Assembly (NCBI GenBank): GCA_017472225.1
Contig: JAFUQS010000007.1
Location: 1-64,000, forward strand
Source: Clostridia bacterium
Lineage (GTDB): Bacteria; Bacillota; Clostridia; Oscillospirales; Acutalibacteraceae
Length of the DNA stretch: 64,000 bases
Reading direction: 5' to 3'
Shown here: piece after piece, positions 42,708 to 52,134 of the stretch
How positions within the stretch are numbered: position 1 is the first letter of the stretch
Layout of the letters: the number at the start of each line of letters is the position of its first letter
Position numbers and translations under genes: made by a program
Notes under the pieces: generated by a model
Seen by the model: the letters and a program-made list of their open reading frames with translations, nothing else
The model's database searches: none
What the model was told of the DNA's origin: nothing

Positions 42708-45700
42708 ATGAATAAAAATAAAGGAATTCTTATAATTTCTTCTCCCGACGGAGGAGTAAACTGTAAGGCTATCAGTAAGTCTACGATATCTGTTGGAAGG
42801 TCTACATCAAATGATATAGTTATCAATTCTCCTATGGTTTCTGCAAAGCATGGTACCTTTTCTTATGACGGAAGAGTTGTTTCGTATTTGGATTCCGGCT
42901 CAAATGGTACCTATCTCAATGGGAAAAAAATAGGAAAAAACAATAATGGAAATGCGAAACCTGTTGTAATAAAAGATGGTTATAAGCTCTCTTTCCCGGC
43001 GCAATATCCTGATCAGATGTATAGCATATATTACGCTGCATTCGATGAAAGGGTTTCAAAATGGAATAGGATTGATGTAGCTAAGATGCCGAGCGAGATT
43101 CTTGTCGGTCGAGATTCTAAAAATGTAAATATATATATTTCGGATAATAAAGTTTCAAGAAAGCATGCGAAAATTATAAGAACCAACGGCAAAATTTTTA
43201 TTTCAGATATGAGCTCTAACGGAACTCTGATCAATGGGGTAAGAGTTTCCGGAAGTCAAGAAGTGTTTGATGGTGATGTTATCAGACTTGGAGACAATAC
43301 CATGTTTTATGTAAATGGTATTTTACTTTATCCCTACTATAAGAAGCCGGTTGAACCTGTTATATCTGAGAATAGCTATTATGAAACAGTGGTTGACTTG
43401 CCTGAAGAGGAAATTGAACCTGAAAAGGCTCATGCTTTACGACCAATGTCTTCTAATGGCAGTAACTTTGTCCGAAAAGAAACCAAAAGTTCAGGTGCTG
43501 GATTGTGGGCAGTTGCTATGGTAGCAGTATGCATTGTTGTGGCTTTGATAGTATATTTGATCGTCAGACCTTCTTCATCAAACATGCAGAGCACTGTTCA
43601 TTATGAAGATTTATATTGTGATGTTATGGACGTTTACATAGGAGAATCCGCAGATGCTACTTTTACAGTGCAAATCCATTCAGGAGAGCAGGAAATTGGT
43701 GTAGACGATGTAACTCTCAATAACGGAACGGAAATAGTCGGATACTTTAATGATACAGGTATCGAGGGAGACGCTGTAGCTCACGATGGAATCTATACAT
43801 GTAAGGCTACTTTGAGCAGTGCAGTGGAATGTATTGTTGATTATTATGTCAGTGCTTTAGGCTGCAACAGTGAAACTTGGGAAGTTGCTTTTTATGATTT
43901 CCTTACTCAGGAGGAATTCGATACATTTTTTGTGTCAAGGGAAAGAATACAGCGGGCGGTACAACCTTTATTGACTGAAGCTGGTGAGGTTAATGCTGAA
44001 AATTTAGAGCAGGTGCTTTCTGTTGTTGAAACAACAACACAGGCACTTTGCAATGAGGGTACTGTTTCTGAATACACTACAGATAACAAGACGATTTGGA
44101 TGCGATTTACAAGTGGTATTCAGCTTGTATATTCACCTGCTATCCCGGGTTATGATACAGGAAATGGAAGTGTTTCGATTGTTACTTGTCAGCCTTATGA
44201 TGATGATTATGGTACAAGTCAATCTACAGAGGTTATGCAATCCGCACGTGATGCTACGGATGGCAGTGCAAGGAGAATTGATGAGAAATATGTAAATTAT
44301 ACATTCACCAATGAATACAATAATGAAGATGTTAATCTTGATGTTATAAAGAACTTTGGCGAAAATCAAATTATTTTGTGGCATGGTCACGGCGGATACA
44401 GTGAGCAGCTTCACTCTTTCCTAGGCCTCAATGTTGATATCGATTATAACGATGTTATGAATGACAGTACTCTTTCGGCTGATTTTGCTTCAGGACGTAT
44501 TGTGTTGCTCAATGGTGGCGGAATTGGCATAACACACCGTTTTGTAGATTATTATGTGTCGTCCATGCAGGGATCTTTTATCTATCTTGGTACTTGTTCT
44601 TCCGGTAAAGATAATGCTCTTGCAAATTCCTTTATAAGAAAAGGAGTATCAGCTGTTATAGCAAATTCGGATGTGATAAAGACTGTTTATAACTATGGAA
44701 TGATTAAAAATACCATGGACGGGCTGATGAATATTTCCAACGAAACAGGCTTACAATTAACGCTTAAGGACGCAGTTGCCTATGCAAAGGGTATAATGGG
44801 TGAAAATGATGGTGATGAAACACCTGCATATCCAATTATATTCCAAGGTAATGATTATAGGCTTCTTGGTGAATTGGGTGGCGATATTTCGGGCGTGATT
44901 TATGGTATCAAAGGAGCAGAAACAAATCCGATTAGCAATGCGAAAATTACACTTACAAATCCGGATGGAGCTATTTTTGAAGCTATCAGTGATTCTGAGG
45001 GTAAATATATAATAAATGATGCAATGCCCTCTACATATCAGGTTAAAATAACAGCTGAAGGTTATAAAGAATTGAGCTTAAGTAAAGAACTTTCTATCAA
45101 TGAAAACACAAGTTTCTATCTGGATGATATGGCTGTAAGTTCTCTTGTGGGCAGAATTACTATCGCTGATCGTGATATGAACTTTACAAATAATCTTCCG
45201 CTTGAAAATGCAAAGATTACCATTAAGAAACTTATCAGTTCCTCAACAATTAAATTTAATACTACAACTGATGCAAACGGTGAATATTATTTTGAGAATC
45301 TTTCATCGGGTATCTATAAAGTTACAGTGGCTAAAGACGGCTACATTTCTGCTGAGCAAAAAATTGTAATACAACCGGATCAGACCTCTTATTACAATAC
45401 AATGATTGAAGCTATTGCTGATAGCTTTTTAGGTGCAGGCACTGCTTCGGGTAAAATATATGACGCTGTTACCGGTGATGGTGTAAGTGGAATAACGCTC
45501 AACATCAGAAAAGGCTTGGGTAATACTGAAGGTGAAATCGTTTCTACCATTACTACCAATGAAGCAGGAGAATATATTACACCAGAGCTCGAAACAGGTC
45601 ATTTCTGTGTTGAAATTGTTGACGAAAGAGCAAACATCACGGAAGAAAACAGATATATCTCATCTTTTATGAATATTAAAATTCTAGGTGGAATATCCGT

Positions 45701-46196
45701 CGAAAATCAGGATGGTGCTATTTCTACGGCATTGTATGAAAATCAACTCCGAATAGTGCTCAGATGGGGTGAATCTCCCAGAGATATAGACTCTCATCTG
45801 GTTGGTCCTGTTTTGAATTCATCAGAACAGTTCCATGTATTCTTTAATGACAAGACAGAGTATTATGATGATGTTATTATGGCTGATCTTGATCTTGACG
45901 ACACAACGAGTTATGGCCCTGAAACAACCACAATATATAATAGTGTTGAAGGCGTTTATAGGTTTTCTGTGCATAATTATTCTGACCGTGGAGATTATTC
46001 TTCAACTACTCTTTCTCAATCAGGTGCGTATATTGAGGTATATAAAGGAACAGAAAGTGTTGCTTCCTATGTTTTCAGTGTACCTTATGGAGTAGGAACC
46101 ATTTGGAATGTATTTGATTATGACAGCCGTACAAATACAATTATTCCTATCAATCAAATCAACTCTGAAACATCAAGTATGTATCCAAATTCATAA
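42708..46196 (+). CDS. double-FHA transmembrane protein with an extracellular caspase-like protease region
   Basis: 1162 residues. Two cytoplasmic FHA domains (about 5-110: VGRSTSNDIVI, SGSNGTYLNG; about 115-210: LVGRDSKN, VSRKHAKI, SSNGTLING), a TM helix at about 264-287, then about 870 extracellular residues. These include a clan CD/caspase-like region with HGHGG (His559, His561) and GTCSSG (Cys630), followed by LANSFIRKGVSAVIAN as in C25/C11-type folds. Three CarboxypepD_reg/Cna-B-like domains follow (about 725-1010), and the C-terminus has the WGESPRDIDSHLVGP and DDTTSYGPETTTI motifs of DUF2135/YfaP-like domains. Protease activity is inferred. Start ATG 42708 lies 34 nt after AAGGAG, an unusual distance. 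Confidence 0.78.
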   Translation: MNKNKGILIISSPDGGVNCKAISKSTISVGRSTSNDIVINSPMVSAKHGTFSYDGRVVSYLDSGSNGTYLNGKKIGKNNNGNAKPVVIKDGYKLSFPAQYPDQMYSIYYAAFDERVSKWNRIDVAKMPSEILVGRDSKNVNIYISDNKVSRKHAKIIRTNGKIFISDMSSNGTLINGVRVSGSQEVFDGDVIRLGDNTMFYVNGILLYPYYKKPVEPVISENSYYETVVDLPEEEIEPEKAHALRPMSSNGSNFVRKETKSSGAGLWAVAMVAVCIVVALIVYLIVRPSSSNMQSTVHYEDLYCDVMDVYIGESADATFTVQIHSGEQEIGVDDVTLNNGTEIVGYFNDTGIEGDAVAHDGIYTCKATLSSAVECIVDYYVSALGCNSETWEVAFYDFLTQEEFDTFFVSRERIQRAVQPLLTEAGEVNAENLEQVLSVVETTTQALCNEGTVSEYTTDNKTIWMRFTSGIQLVYSPAIPGYDTGNGSVSIVTCQPYDDDYGTSQSTEVMQSARDATDGSARRIDEKYVNYTFTNEYNNEDVNLDVIKNFGENQIILWHGHGGYSEQLHSFLGLNVDIDYNDVMNDSTLSADFASGRIVLLNGGGIGITHRFVDYYVSSMQGSFIYLGTCSSGKDNALANSFIRKGVSAVIANSDVIKTVYNYGMIKNTMDGLMNISNETGLQLTLKDAVAYAKGIMGENDGDETPAYPIIFQGNDYRLLGELGGDISGVIYGIKGAETNPISNAKITLTNPDGAIFEAISDSEGKYIINDAMPSTYQVKITAEGYKELSLSKELSINENTSFYLDDMAVSSLVGRITIADRDMNFTNNLPLENAKITIKKLISSSTIKFNTTTDANGEYYFENLSSGIYKVTVAKDGYISAEQKIVIQPDQTSYYNTMIEAIADSFLGAGTASGKIYDAVTGDGVSGITLNIRKGLGNTEGEIVSTITTNEAGEYITPELETGHFCVEIVDERANITEENRYISSFMNIKILGGISVENQDGAISTALYENQLRIVLRWGESPRDIDSHLVGPVLNSSEQFHVFFNDKTEYYDDVIMADLDLDDTTSYGPETTTIYNSVEGVYRFSVHNYSDRGDYSSTTLSQSGAYIEVYKGTESVASYVFSVPYGVGTIWNVFDYDSRTNTIIPINQINSETSSMYPNS

Positions 46197-46211
46197 AATT
46201 GCATTAGTCAA

Positions 46212-46245
46212 TGAGCTGTAAAAAACTTGCGTTTTTTACAGCTCA
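46212..46245 (+). terminator. Rho-independent terminator ending the island
   Basis: A perfect 15-bp stem, TGAGCTGTAAAAAAC (46212-46226) with GTTTTTTACAGCTCA (46231-46245), 15 nt after the stop codon of the protease-like gene. Confidence 0.85.
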
Positions 46246-46317
46246 TTTCACATCAAAAATCAACAAATAAAATTATTCATCCAAAATGAAAAAAATGTAG
46301 AATTTTGTCGTGTTTTG

Positions 46318-46326
46318 TGTTATAAT
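46318..46326 (+). promoter_or_regulatory. extended -10 promoter of the purine permease gene
   Basis: TGTTATAAT at 46318-46326, 30 bp upstream of the start codon. The leader is too short for a purine riboswitch and no aptamer-like sequence is seen. Confidence 0.5.
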
Positions 46327-46356
46327 TCACCCTATAATAAAAAAAGGAGACAGGAA

Positions 46357-47766
46357 ATGGAAAAATTTTTTAAGCTTAAAGAGCGTGGAACAACTGTTAA
46401 AACTGAATTTATAGCAGGCATGACCACATTTTTTGCAATGGTTTATATTTTAATGGTTAATGCAAATATGTTTGCTGATCCTTTCGGTGATGGTTCCAAT
46501 CCGCTTGGGGTTTCTTACGGGGCAATTTATATCGCAACGGCAATTTCGGCTGTTGTAGGAACGGTTCTTGCAGGCTTGCTTGCCAATCTGCCTTTGGCTC
46601 AGGCAAGCGGTATGGGACTTAATGCCTTTTTTGTTTATACGGTTTGCATCGGCTTCGGCTTGTCCTATGCAAATGCCCTTGTTCTGATTTTTATCGAAGG
46701 TATTGTGTTTATTCTTCTCACGGTTACCGGTCTTCGTAAAAAGATTTTTGAGGCACTTCCCCATGCAGTAAGGGTTGCAATTCCTTCAGGTATAGGACTT
46801 TTCATTGCTTTGCTGGGGCTTCAGAATGCAGGTATCGTTGTGCCTGATGAATCAACCTGTGTTGACCTTGGTTCCTTCAATATCCTTAATCAGAGCTGGG
46901 GCGACATCATGCCCATGATTGTAACCTTGTGTACACTCCTTGCCATTGTAATCATGAGCCACAAAAATATCCGTGGATCTGTGCTTATCGGAATCATAGG
47001 CGGCATGGCTCTTTATTATCTTCTGGGTCTTACCGTTGACGGTTTTTATGAGGAGCTCAACATCAATTTCATAAGCCCTGTTGAAGCATTTAAGGAATTC
47101 GGCACACAGTCTTTGTTCAAGGTGTTCACTGACGGATTTGATTTTTCTGCTTTTGTTGCTGAACACGGAAAAACAAATCTTGTTCTCACAATTGTTACAA
47201 CCGCTTTGGCATTCTGTATGGTTGATATGTTTGATACCCTCGGAACGCTTTATGCAGCTTGTGAGCGTGCGAATCTGCTTGATGAAAATGGTGAACCCTT
47301 AAACATGAATAAGGGTATGCTTTCCGATGCCATTGCAACCACTGTCGGTTCTTTTTGCGGAACTTCAACCGTTACAACCTTCAGTGAAGTTAATGCCGGT
47401 GTTGCTGCGGGAGGCAGAACAGGTCTCACCTCTGTTTTCTGCGGATTGTTCTTCTTTGTGGCAATGTTTTTAAGCCCCATCGCTCAGCTTGTGCCGGGCT
47501 GTGCCACAGCGGCAGCTCTTATATATGTCGGTATTCTTATGATTGGCTCAATCAAGAATATCGATTGGAGCGATTTCAAAATATCCGTTCCCGCTTTTCT
47601 CACTCTTGCAATTATGCCTTTCACCTATAACATATCCTACGGTATTGCCTTTGGCTTGATTTCATATATCGTAATCAGCGTTTTCTGTGGTGATATCAAG
47701 AAGATTAAAGGAAGCTCATGGGTAATCGCATTGTTGTTTGTTGCAATGCTGCTTTTAACACATTAA
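46357..47766 (+). CDS. NCS2-family purine permease (AzgA/PbuG-like)
   Basis: 469 residues with about 12-13 TM helices. Characteristic segments: RGTTVKTEFIAGMTTFFAMV at the N-terminus, ASGMGLNAFFVYTV at about 85, DMFDTLGTLYA at about 290, GTSTVTTFSEVNAGVAAGGR at about 335. These are typical of adenine/guanine/hypoxanthine proton symporters of the AzgA branch. ATG 46357 is chosen for AAAGGAGACAGG; an upstream in-frame ATG at 46315 lies in the promoter. Monocistronic, closed by a bidirectional terminator. Confidence 0.9.
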   Translation: MEKFFKLKERGTTVKTEFIAGMTTFFAMVYILMVNANMFADPFGDGSNPLGVSYGAIYIATAISAVVGTVLAGLLANLPLAQASGMGLNAFFVYTVCIGFGLSYANALVLIFIEGIVFILLTVTGLRKKIFEALPHAVRVAIPSGIGLFIALLGLQNAGIVVPDESTCVDLGSFNILNQSWGDIMPMIVTLCTLLAIVIMSHKNIRGSVLIGIIGGMALYYLLGLTVDGFYEELNINFISPVEAFKEFGTQSLFKVFTDGFDFSAFVAEHGKTNLVLTIVTTALAFCMVDMFDTLGTLYAACERANLLDENGEPLNMNKGMLSDAIATTVGSFCGTSTVTTFSEVNAGVAAGGRTGLTSVFCGLFFFVAMFLSPIAQLVPGCATAAALIYVGILMIGSIKNIDWSDFKISVPAFLTLAIMPFTYNISYGIAFGLISYIVISVFCGDIKKIKGSSWVIALLFVAMLLLTH

Positions 47767-47780
47767 AACAGATAAATATA

Positions 47781-47816
47781 AAAACGAATGTACTTCATCT
47801 GAGGTACATTCGTTTT
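47781..47816. terminator. bidirectional terminator between convergent genes
   Basis: A 13-bp perfect stem (47781-47793 with 47804-47816) with A- and T-tracts on each side. It serves the permease gene and the minus-strand epimerase gene. Confidence 0.85.
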
Positions 47817-47820
47817 TTAT

Positions 47821-48678
47821 TTATTCAGAAAATTCGGCAAACCATGTGAAGTTGAAGCTTCTTGTTGCCAAAATCGGGTTTATGGCGTCTTTTTGCGAAA
47901 AGTCGGGCTTCTTCTCGCTTGAATCATTAACCCCGTACCAAGGCTCTATGCAAACATAAGGAGCACCCGGTTTTGCCCATATGCCGAGATAGGGAGCGTT
48001 GCCGAGGTTGAACCTGATTGTTCTGTTGTGGCTGTCGCTTCTCAGTGTAACATTCTGCGATCTGACATTATTGAAAATAAGAGCATCCTCTTTGAAAATA
48101 TCCTGAGTTATAGTAAGGTCGTTTTCCTCCTTCATAACCGGATAAGTGCCGGGGAGTCTGAGTGATTTCTCAAGGTCAATTTTAATTGTTTCAAGCGTTT
48201 CATTTTCATCAAAGGTAAGCTTGTCGCCGATTGCGCAGTTGAAGGCAGGGTGGGCGCCGATTGAAAAATACATTGTTTTGTCATTTTTGTTTGTAATATC
48301 ATGTGACACTGTCAGCCTTCTGCCGTCAAGAGTAAAGGTAACAACCAGGTCAAAGCAGTAAGGATAAATTTTAAGTGTAGCTTCGTTTTCTGAAAGTCTC
48401 ATTTTGATTGAATCAGACTTTTTTTCAATGAATTCCCATTTCATTCTACGGGCGAAGCCATGCTTCGGCATTTCGTATTCCTTGCCGTTGAGAGTGTATC
48501 TGTCATCAATGAGTCTTCCAATAATCGGAAAAAGAATAGGGGACTGACCTGACCAGATTTCGGGATTTCCCTGCCACATATATTCATATCCTGTTTCTTT
48601 TGAAATAATACTTGTAAGCTCGCAACCGAATTCTTTAACGCTTACCTTTAAAAATTCATTTTCTATGCTGTAAATCAT
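47821..48678 (-). CDS. aldose 1-epimerase-like protein (LacX/GalM fold)
   Basis: 285 residues matching the LacX-like branch of the aldose-1-epimerase family. Motifs: SPILFPIIGRL at about 45-56, PKHGFARRM at about 70 (catalytic-type His), GAHPAFNC at about 142 (second His), and IEPWYG near 243 (general-base Glu region). It is cytoplasmic and probably interconverts sugar anomers or binds hexose phosphates. It is a single gene on the minus strand. Confidence 0.88.
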   Translation of the reverse strand: MIYSIENEFLKVSVKEFGCELTSIISKETGYEYMWQGNPEIWSGQSPILFPIIGRLIDDRYTLNGKEYEMPKHGFARRMKWEFIEKKSDSIKMRLSENEATLKIYPYCFDLVVTFTLDGRRLTVSHDITNKNDKTMYFSIGAHPAFNCAIGDKLTFDENETLETIKIDLEKSLRLPGTYPVMKEENDLTITQDIFKEDALIFNNVRSQNVTLRSDSHNRTIRFNLGNAPYLGIWAKPGAPYVCIEPWYGVNDSSEKKPDFSQKDAINPILATRSFNFTWFAEFSE

Positions 48679-48751
48679 AATTGCTCCAATCCTTTCCTTT
48701 TAATGAATATATGATACAACAAAATTCCTTTAATATCAAGAGGGGAGAAGC

Positions 48752-48785
48752 TGCAAATCATAACCACCGGTCGAACCGGGGACTG
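48752..48785 (-). repeat. dispersed repeat module 3, reversed partial copy
   Basis: Read on the minus strand: CCCCGGTTCGACCGGTGGTTATGATTTGC. It matches the stem and flank of the copies at 12124-12160 and 57488-57525. The GGTCGAACC word looks like a tRNA T-arm, but no tRNA can be folded. Confidence 0.5.
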
Positions 48786-48867
48786 TGTCTTTGCTGAAGA
48801 GACAATAACATGGTGCAGAAAGGCAAATCACCTTTCAACACCCGAAAAATCAAATAGTTAAATGCAT

Positions 48868-48909
48868 AAAAACCATTGCAGAAGCTGAAATGCTTTTGCA
48901 ATGGTTTTT
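48868..48909. terminator. terminator between the reductase and epimerase genes
   Basis: An 18-bp stem, 48868-48885 with 48892-48909, with one G-U pair and A/T tracts on both sides. It lies downstream of the minus-strand ketopantoate reductase-like gene (48997-50001). Confidence 0.8.
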
Positions 48910-48996
48910 GTATTTTCCTGACTGCTGTCTCCTTGAAGAAAGAGAATTTTTTTGCTTTTTCTCATTTCTTTTACAGCACTTATATTTTATGTAAAA

Positions 48997-50001
48997 TTAA
49001 AATTCTGCAAGGTTATCGGAGGTCATTTTTCTCTTGCCATCTTCAATTTCATGAATCATCTGAACAAGCTTGTGATTGACGGGAGTGGGTACACCGTACT
49101 TATCACCATTGGTTGCAAAATAACCGTTGAGAATATCGATTTCTGTTTTTTCACCGTTTTCAAGTGACTGAAGAGTTGACGGCCTTACATCGGAATAAAG
49201 CTTACCGACCATCATAACAACGAATTTACAAGCAGCGTTATAAACCTTGTTGTTGCCGAGAGCCAACATTTTATATTCCAGCATTACGCCGTACTTGGGA
49301 ACATTGATTTTCATTGCCTTTGCAACAGCCATGCCTTCTCTTGCAATATTGAGGAAAAGGTCTCTTGCTCTGCCGTCCTTGAGAATTTCGCCGAGAGTTT
49401 TGCCTGTGATACCTGCAACGGCATTGATGCAGGAGTTGATGATAAGCTTGGAATACTGACGGCACTTGATTTCCATGGAAATCTTTGTGGGAACAACGCT
49501 TCTGAGCATTTCCGCAAAGGCTTCAAGAATCTTCGGCTTTCTGCCGTCAAGCATACCGACATAGAATTCGCCTGAGCTTGTCATTGTTACATCATTATCT
49601 GCATTTCTTGTTGCACCGAAGCCGATCATACAGCCGACAACCTTATCTCTGCCGACAACCTCGCCAAGCTCCTCGGTGAGAATACCGTTCTGCATACCTA
49701 CGATAAGTCCGCCTTCTGCAAGATAAGGAAGCATCATTTCAGCACAGGATGACATATGTGCATATTTTGTTGCAACGATTACGATGTCAAACTTTTCGTC
49801 ACCGAATTCGCTCACATCACAGTAGCACTTGAAATCAACATGATGCTCACCCTTTGCGCCGTGAAGATAAAAGCCTTCCTTTTCAATAAGCTCCTTTATG
49901 GATTCAAGATGGCATTTGATTCTTACATCAAAGCCCTCCTTCTTTAAAAGCACTGCAACAGTACCGCCAATGGCACCTGCACCAACTACGATAACTTTCA
50001 T
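48997..50001 (-). CDS. ketopantoate reductase-family protein (ApbA/PanE)
   Basis: 334 residues. The Rossmann NADPH motif GAGAIGG lies at about 7-13; ATKYAH at about 76, MQNGILTEE at about 103 (PanE has QNG), CRQYSKLIINSCINAVAGI at about 180-198 with the catalytic-type Lys. The C-terminal ApbA_C region includes VRPSTLQSLENGEKTEID, matching the PanE S.x.D.. pattern. It is likely to reduce 2-dehydropantoate for pantothenate synthesis, though no other pan genes are nearby and the family includes other reductases. Confidence 0.85.
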   Translation of the reverse strand: MKVIVVGAGAIGGTVAVLLKKEGFDVRIKCHLESIKELIEKEGFYLHGAKGEHHVDFKCYCDVSEFGDEKFDIVIVATKYAHMSSCAEMMLPYLAEGGLIVGMQNGILTEELGEVVGRDKVVGCMIGFGATRNADNDVTMTSSGEFYVGMLDGRKPKILEAFAEMLRSVVPTKISMEIKCRQYSKLIINSCINAVAGITGKTLGEILKDGRARDLFLNIAREGMAVAKAMKINVPKYGVMLEYKMLALGNNKVYNAACKFVVMMVGKLYSDVRPSTLQSLENGEKTEIDILNGYFATNGDKYGVPTPVNHKLVQMIHEIEDGKRKMTSDNLAEF

Positions 50002-50016
50002 TTTAAAATCCTCCTG

Positions 50017-51051
50017 TTAATATTTCATTCTTACTTTTTCTGCAAAGCACATAACATCCTTGATTTCAAGAACTGTTCCGTCATCAAGAATAGCCTTGCC
50101 TGTCATTCTGCCGAAAACCTGATGCTGATTCGTTTCAATAACCTTAAGGCTGATTTTTGCCGCACGGTCAATAACAGGCTTAAAGTCCATTTCAAAGCGT
50201 CCGTCGCTTGAAGTAAATGTCCAGGGGTCTGTGTATGAGCCGTTTTTGGGCAGATTAAAGGTTACATCATCAAGCTTATGAGCCTTTCCGTCATAGAAAA
50301 GGATATTCTCAGAAGCGGCAGTTGTATCGCCAAAGCCGTAACCAATGTTGAAGCCGAAGGGCTTTCCGTTCACAACGGCATTTCCGCTGCCCCAATACCA
50401 TGAGTTGTCATATGTCCAGACTCCACGGCCCCAATCAAGTGTGCCGAAGTCGGTTTCGGGGTTGAATTCATATCTCACACCGTCAAATTCAGCATAACCC
50501 GAGGCTCTCATGCAGTTGATTTTCTGATTATAATAAAAAGCGGATTTGCTTTCCTTCCACGGTGTTGCAATAACCATTGAGTCCATGGGCGGCTGCTCGA
50601 GGGTAATATCTACCTTCAGGGTTTTGCCGTCCTTGAATTTTCTGTATTCTCCCACAATTCTTCTCTTTCCGGGTGTTACAATGAAATCAAGGTCAAGCTT
50701 CTTGTCATGATAGCGGATATCCCCCGTTTCGGAGGTACGGGGAAGGTTATACTTACCCATCGGGAAGAAGTTGAGAATGGAGCTTGTCTGCTCCCAGGGA
50801 TTCTTTTCATCAAAAACTAAAAGTGATGCAGACTGCATACCGATATAACCGTCATCGGAAAGAGTGAAAGCCACGGCATGCTTATCGGCAAGGATGAGAT
50901 AATAATCCCATTCCTTAATTTTGAATTTGGGCGCTGCAATACATTCTCTGTTATAGGTCTGAATCAGGCTTTTTGACCATCCCGGCTCAGCAAGAGTTCC
51001 GTCAGGCTTTAACAGATTATGTTTAGTGGTTACTTCATGGTTTCTTGCCAT
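50017..51051 (-). CDS. DUF2804 domain protein
   Basis: 344 residues matching DUF2804: N-terminal GTLAEPGWSKSL, central LDFIVTPGKRRIVGEYRKF, then TDFGTLDWGRGVWTYDNSWYWG and a lipocalin/propeller-like beta-rich C-terminal half. The function is unknown; such proteins are related to hydroxyneurosporene-synthase-like (CrtC-like) folds. It lies 15 bp upstream of the reductase gene on the same strand, so the two may be co-transcribed. Confidence 0.82.
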   Translation of the reverse strand: MARNHEVTTKHNLLKPDGTLAEPGWSKSLIQTYNRECIAAPKFKIKEWDYYLILADKHAVAFTLSDDGYIGMQSASLLVFDEKNPWEQTSSILNFFPMGKYNLPRTSETGDIRYHDKKLDLDFIVTPGKRRIVGEYRKFKDGKTLKVDITLEQPPMDSMVIATPWKESKSAFYYNQKINCMRASGYAEFDGVRYEFNPETDFGTLDWGRGVWTYDNSWYWGSGNAVVNGKPFGFNIGYGFGDTTAASENILFYDGKAHKLDDVTFNLPKNGSYTDPWTFTSSDGRFEMDFKPVIDRAAKISLKVIETNQHQVFGRMTGKAILDDGTVLEIKDVMCFAEKVRMKY

Positions 51052-51188
51052 AATATTTCCCCCATGTAAAATTTTTCCATTATATTATATACCATTTTAG
51101 ATAATAAATAAAGTGTAATTTTGCTTTTTTATATTATTGACAAAAAAAGGGACTTAAATTTGTGCAAATTGAGTTTACGAAATGTTAA

Positions 51189-51213
51189 AGGCTGTCGAAA
51201 ACACCGACAGCCT
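51189..51213 (-). terminator. hairpin downstream of the small membrane protein gene
   Basis: AGGCTGTCG (51189-51197) pairs with CGACAGCCT (51205-51213). A second small hairpin, GTTGAC/GTCAAC, lies at 51224-51239. Confidence 0.6.
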
Positions 51214-51245
51214 CAGCTTACAAGTTGACGGGAGTCAACATTATT

Positions 51246-51815
51246 TCAATTTACATTCTGCTTTTTTGCAAGATTCTTTTTGTATAAATTGAGAAGAACG
51301 GCACAACCGAGATTCAGAATAAGTGAGCCGAGAAGCAAGGACACAAGATGACTCGGCAGATTTGTAATTATTTTATCCGTCTGAACAAAGGAAACAATGA
51401 AATATATAAAGCCAACATTGTTGAAAATCATGGGAAGATAAGGGTTTGCAAGAATCAGAATTGCAACACAAATGAGAAGCGGAATTGCAACGGCTGTTGT
51501 GTGGTCAAGTCCCAAGCTCATCAGCATTTTACAGCTCAGGCTTACACCGGCTGCAAGAAGCAGACCCATACTGCCGCCGACAAGGGTATGAAGGAAGCGT
51601 TGCTTATATGTAAGCTCCTCCTGCATAAAAAACAGAGTTACAGAAGCGAAAAATGCCCAATTGATTACCTGAATACTCCAATCGTGCCACACACCGTGCA
51701 AAAGCTGATAAATTATGTTCCAGATTGCTATCCATATAAATACAATGAAAAGACCGCCCATTTTTCCTTTCTTCGGTTTTTGCAGAAGCTTGATTTTTTC
51801 TGTTGATTTACTCAT
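51246..51815 (-). CDS. small multi-pass membrane protein, unknown function
   Basis: 189 residues with about five or six TM helices (about 20-40, 50-66, 77-97, 107-128, 130-145, 155-175). The N-terminus is Lys-rich and cytoplasmic. It vaguely resembles DUF1097-type membrane proteins, but I cannot assign a family with confidence. AAGGAGAT precedes the start on the minus strand. It is divergent from the TetR pair, which might control it. Confidence 0.65.
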   Translation of the reverse strand: MSKSTEKIKLLQKPKKGKMGGLFIVFIWIAIWNIIYQLLHGVWHDWSIQVINWAFFASVTLFFMQEELTYKQRFLHTLVGGSMGLLLAAGVSLSCKMLMSLGLDHTTAVAIPLLICVAILILANPYLPMIFNNVGFIYFIVSFVQTDKIITNLPSHLVSLLLGSLILNLGCAVLLNLYKKNLAKKQNVN

Positions 51816-52134
51816 CTGACATCTCCTTAATATTTTTTAATTTTCCCTGTGAGTTTATCAGCAGCAGATTTAAAAGTCAATAATTCCGGCTCAAACGATA
51901 CAAAAGTGATAAAATACGGATTTTAAAAACAGATTTCCCCTATTATGACCTCTTTAAAACAAAAGGAGTCTTATTTTCTCCTTGTTTAATTTTATGTTAA
52001 TTAAATGTATTTTTTATTCACAAACTGTGTTACAATAGGGTTAAAAATGTCTAAAAGCCATTGCCTTGCCGTTCAAAAAATGTTAATATGTTCACAGTAA
52101 TTTTGAATTTTTAACTAATCAGGAGTGATATCTG
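51816..52134. other. 319-bp divergent intergenic region
   Basis: Lies between the minus-strand membrane protein and the plus-strand TetR pair, so it must hold both promoters. The sequence is AT-rich; GTGTTACAATAGGG near 52029 is a possible -10-like stretch. No clear operator or RNA structure was found. Confidence 0.4.

Noticed and set aside
16328..46196. Type VII or type VI secretion locus
   Set aside because: No EssC/FtsK-type ATPase, WXG100/LXG protein, EsaA, VipA/B or Hcp-like protein was found; only the FHA/kinase/PP2C parts are shared.
46246..46356. Purine riboswitch before the NCS2 permease gene
   Set aside because: The leader after the extended -10 is about 30 nt, too short for the aptamer, and the conserved junction sequences are missing.
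48752..48785. tRNA-like T-arm word (GGTCGAACC) near ACCACC
   Set aside because: No acceptor, D or anticodon arms can be built around it. It belongs to the dispersed hairpin repeat seen at 12.1 kb and 57.5 kb.
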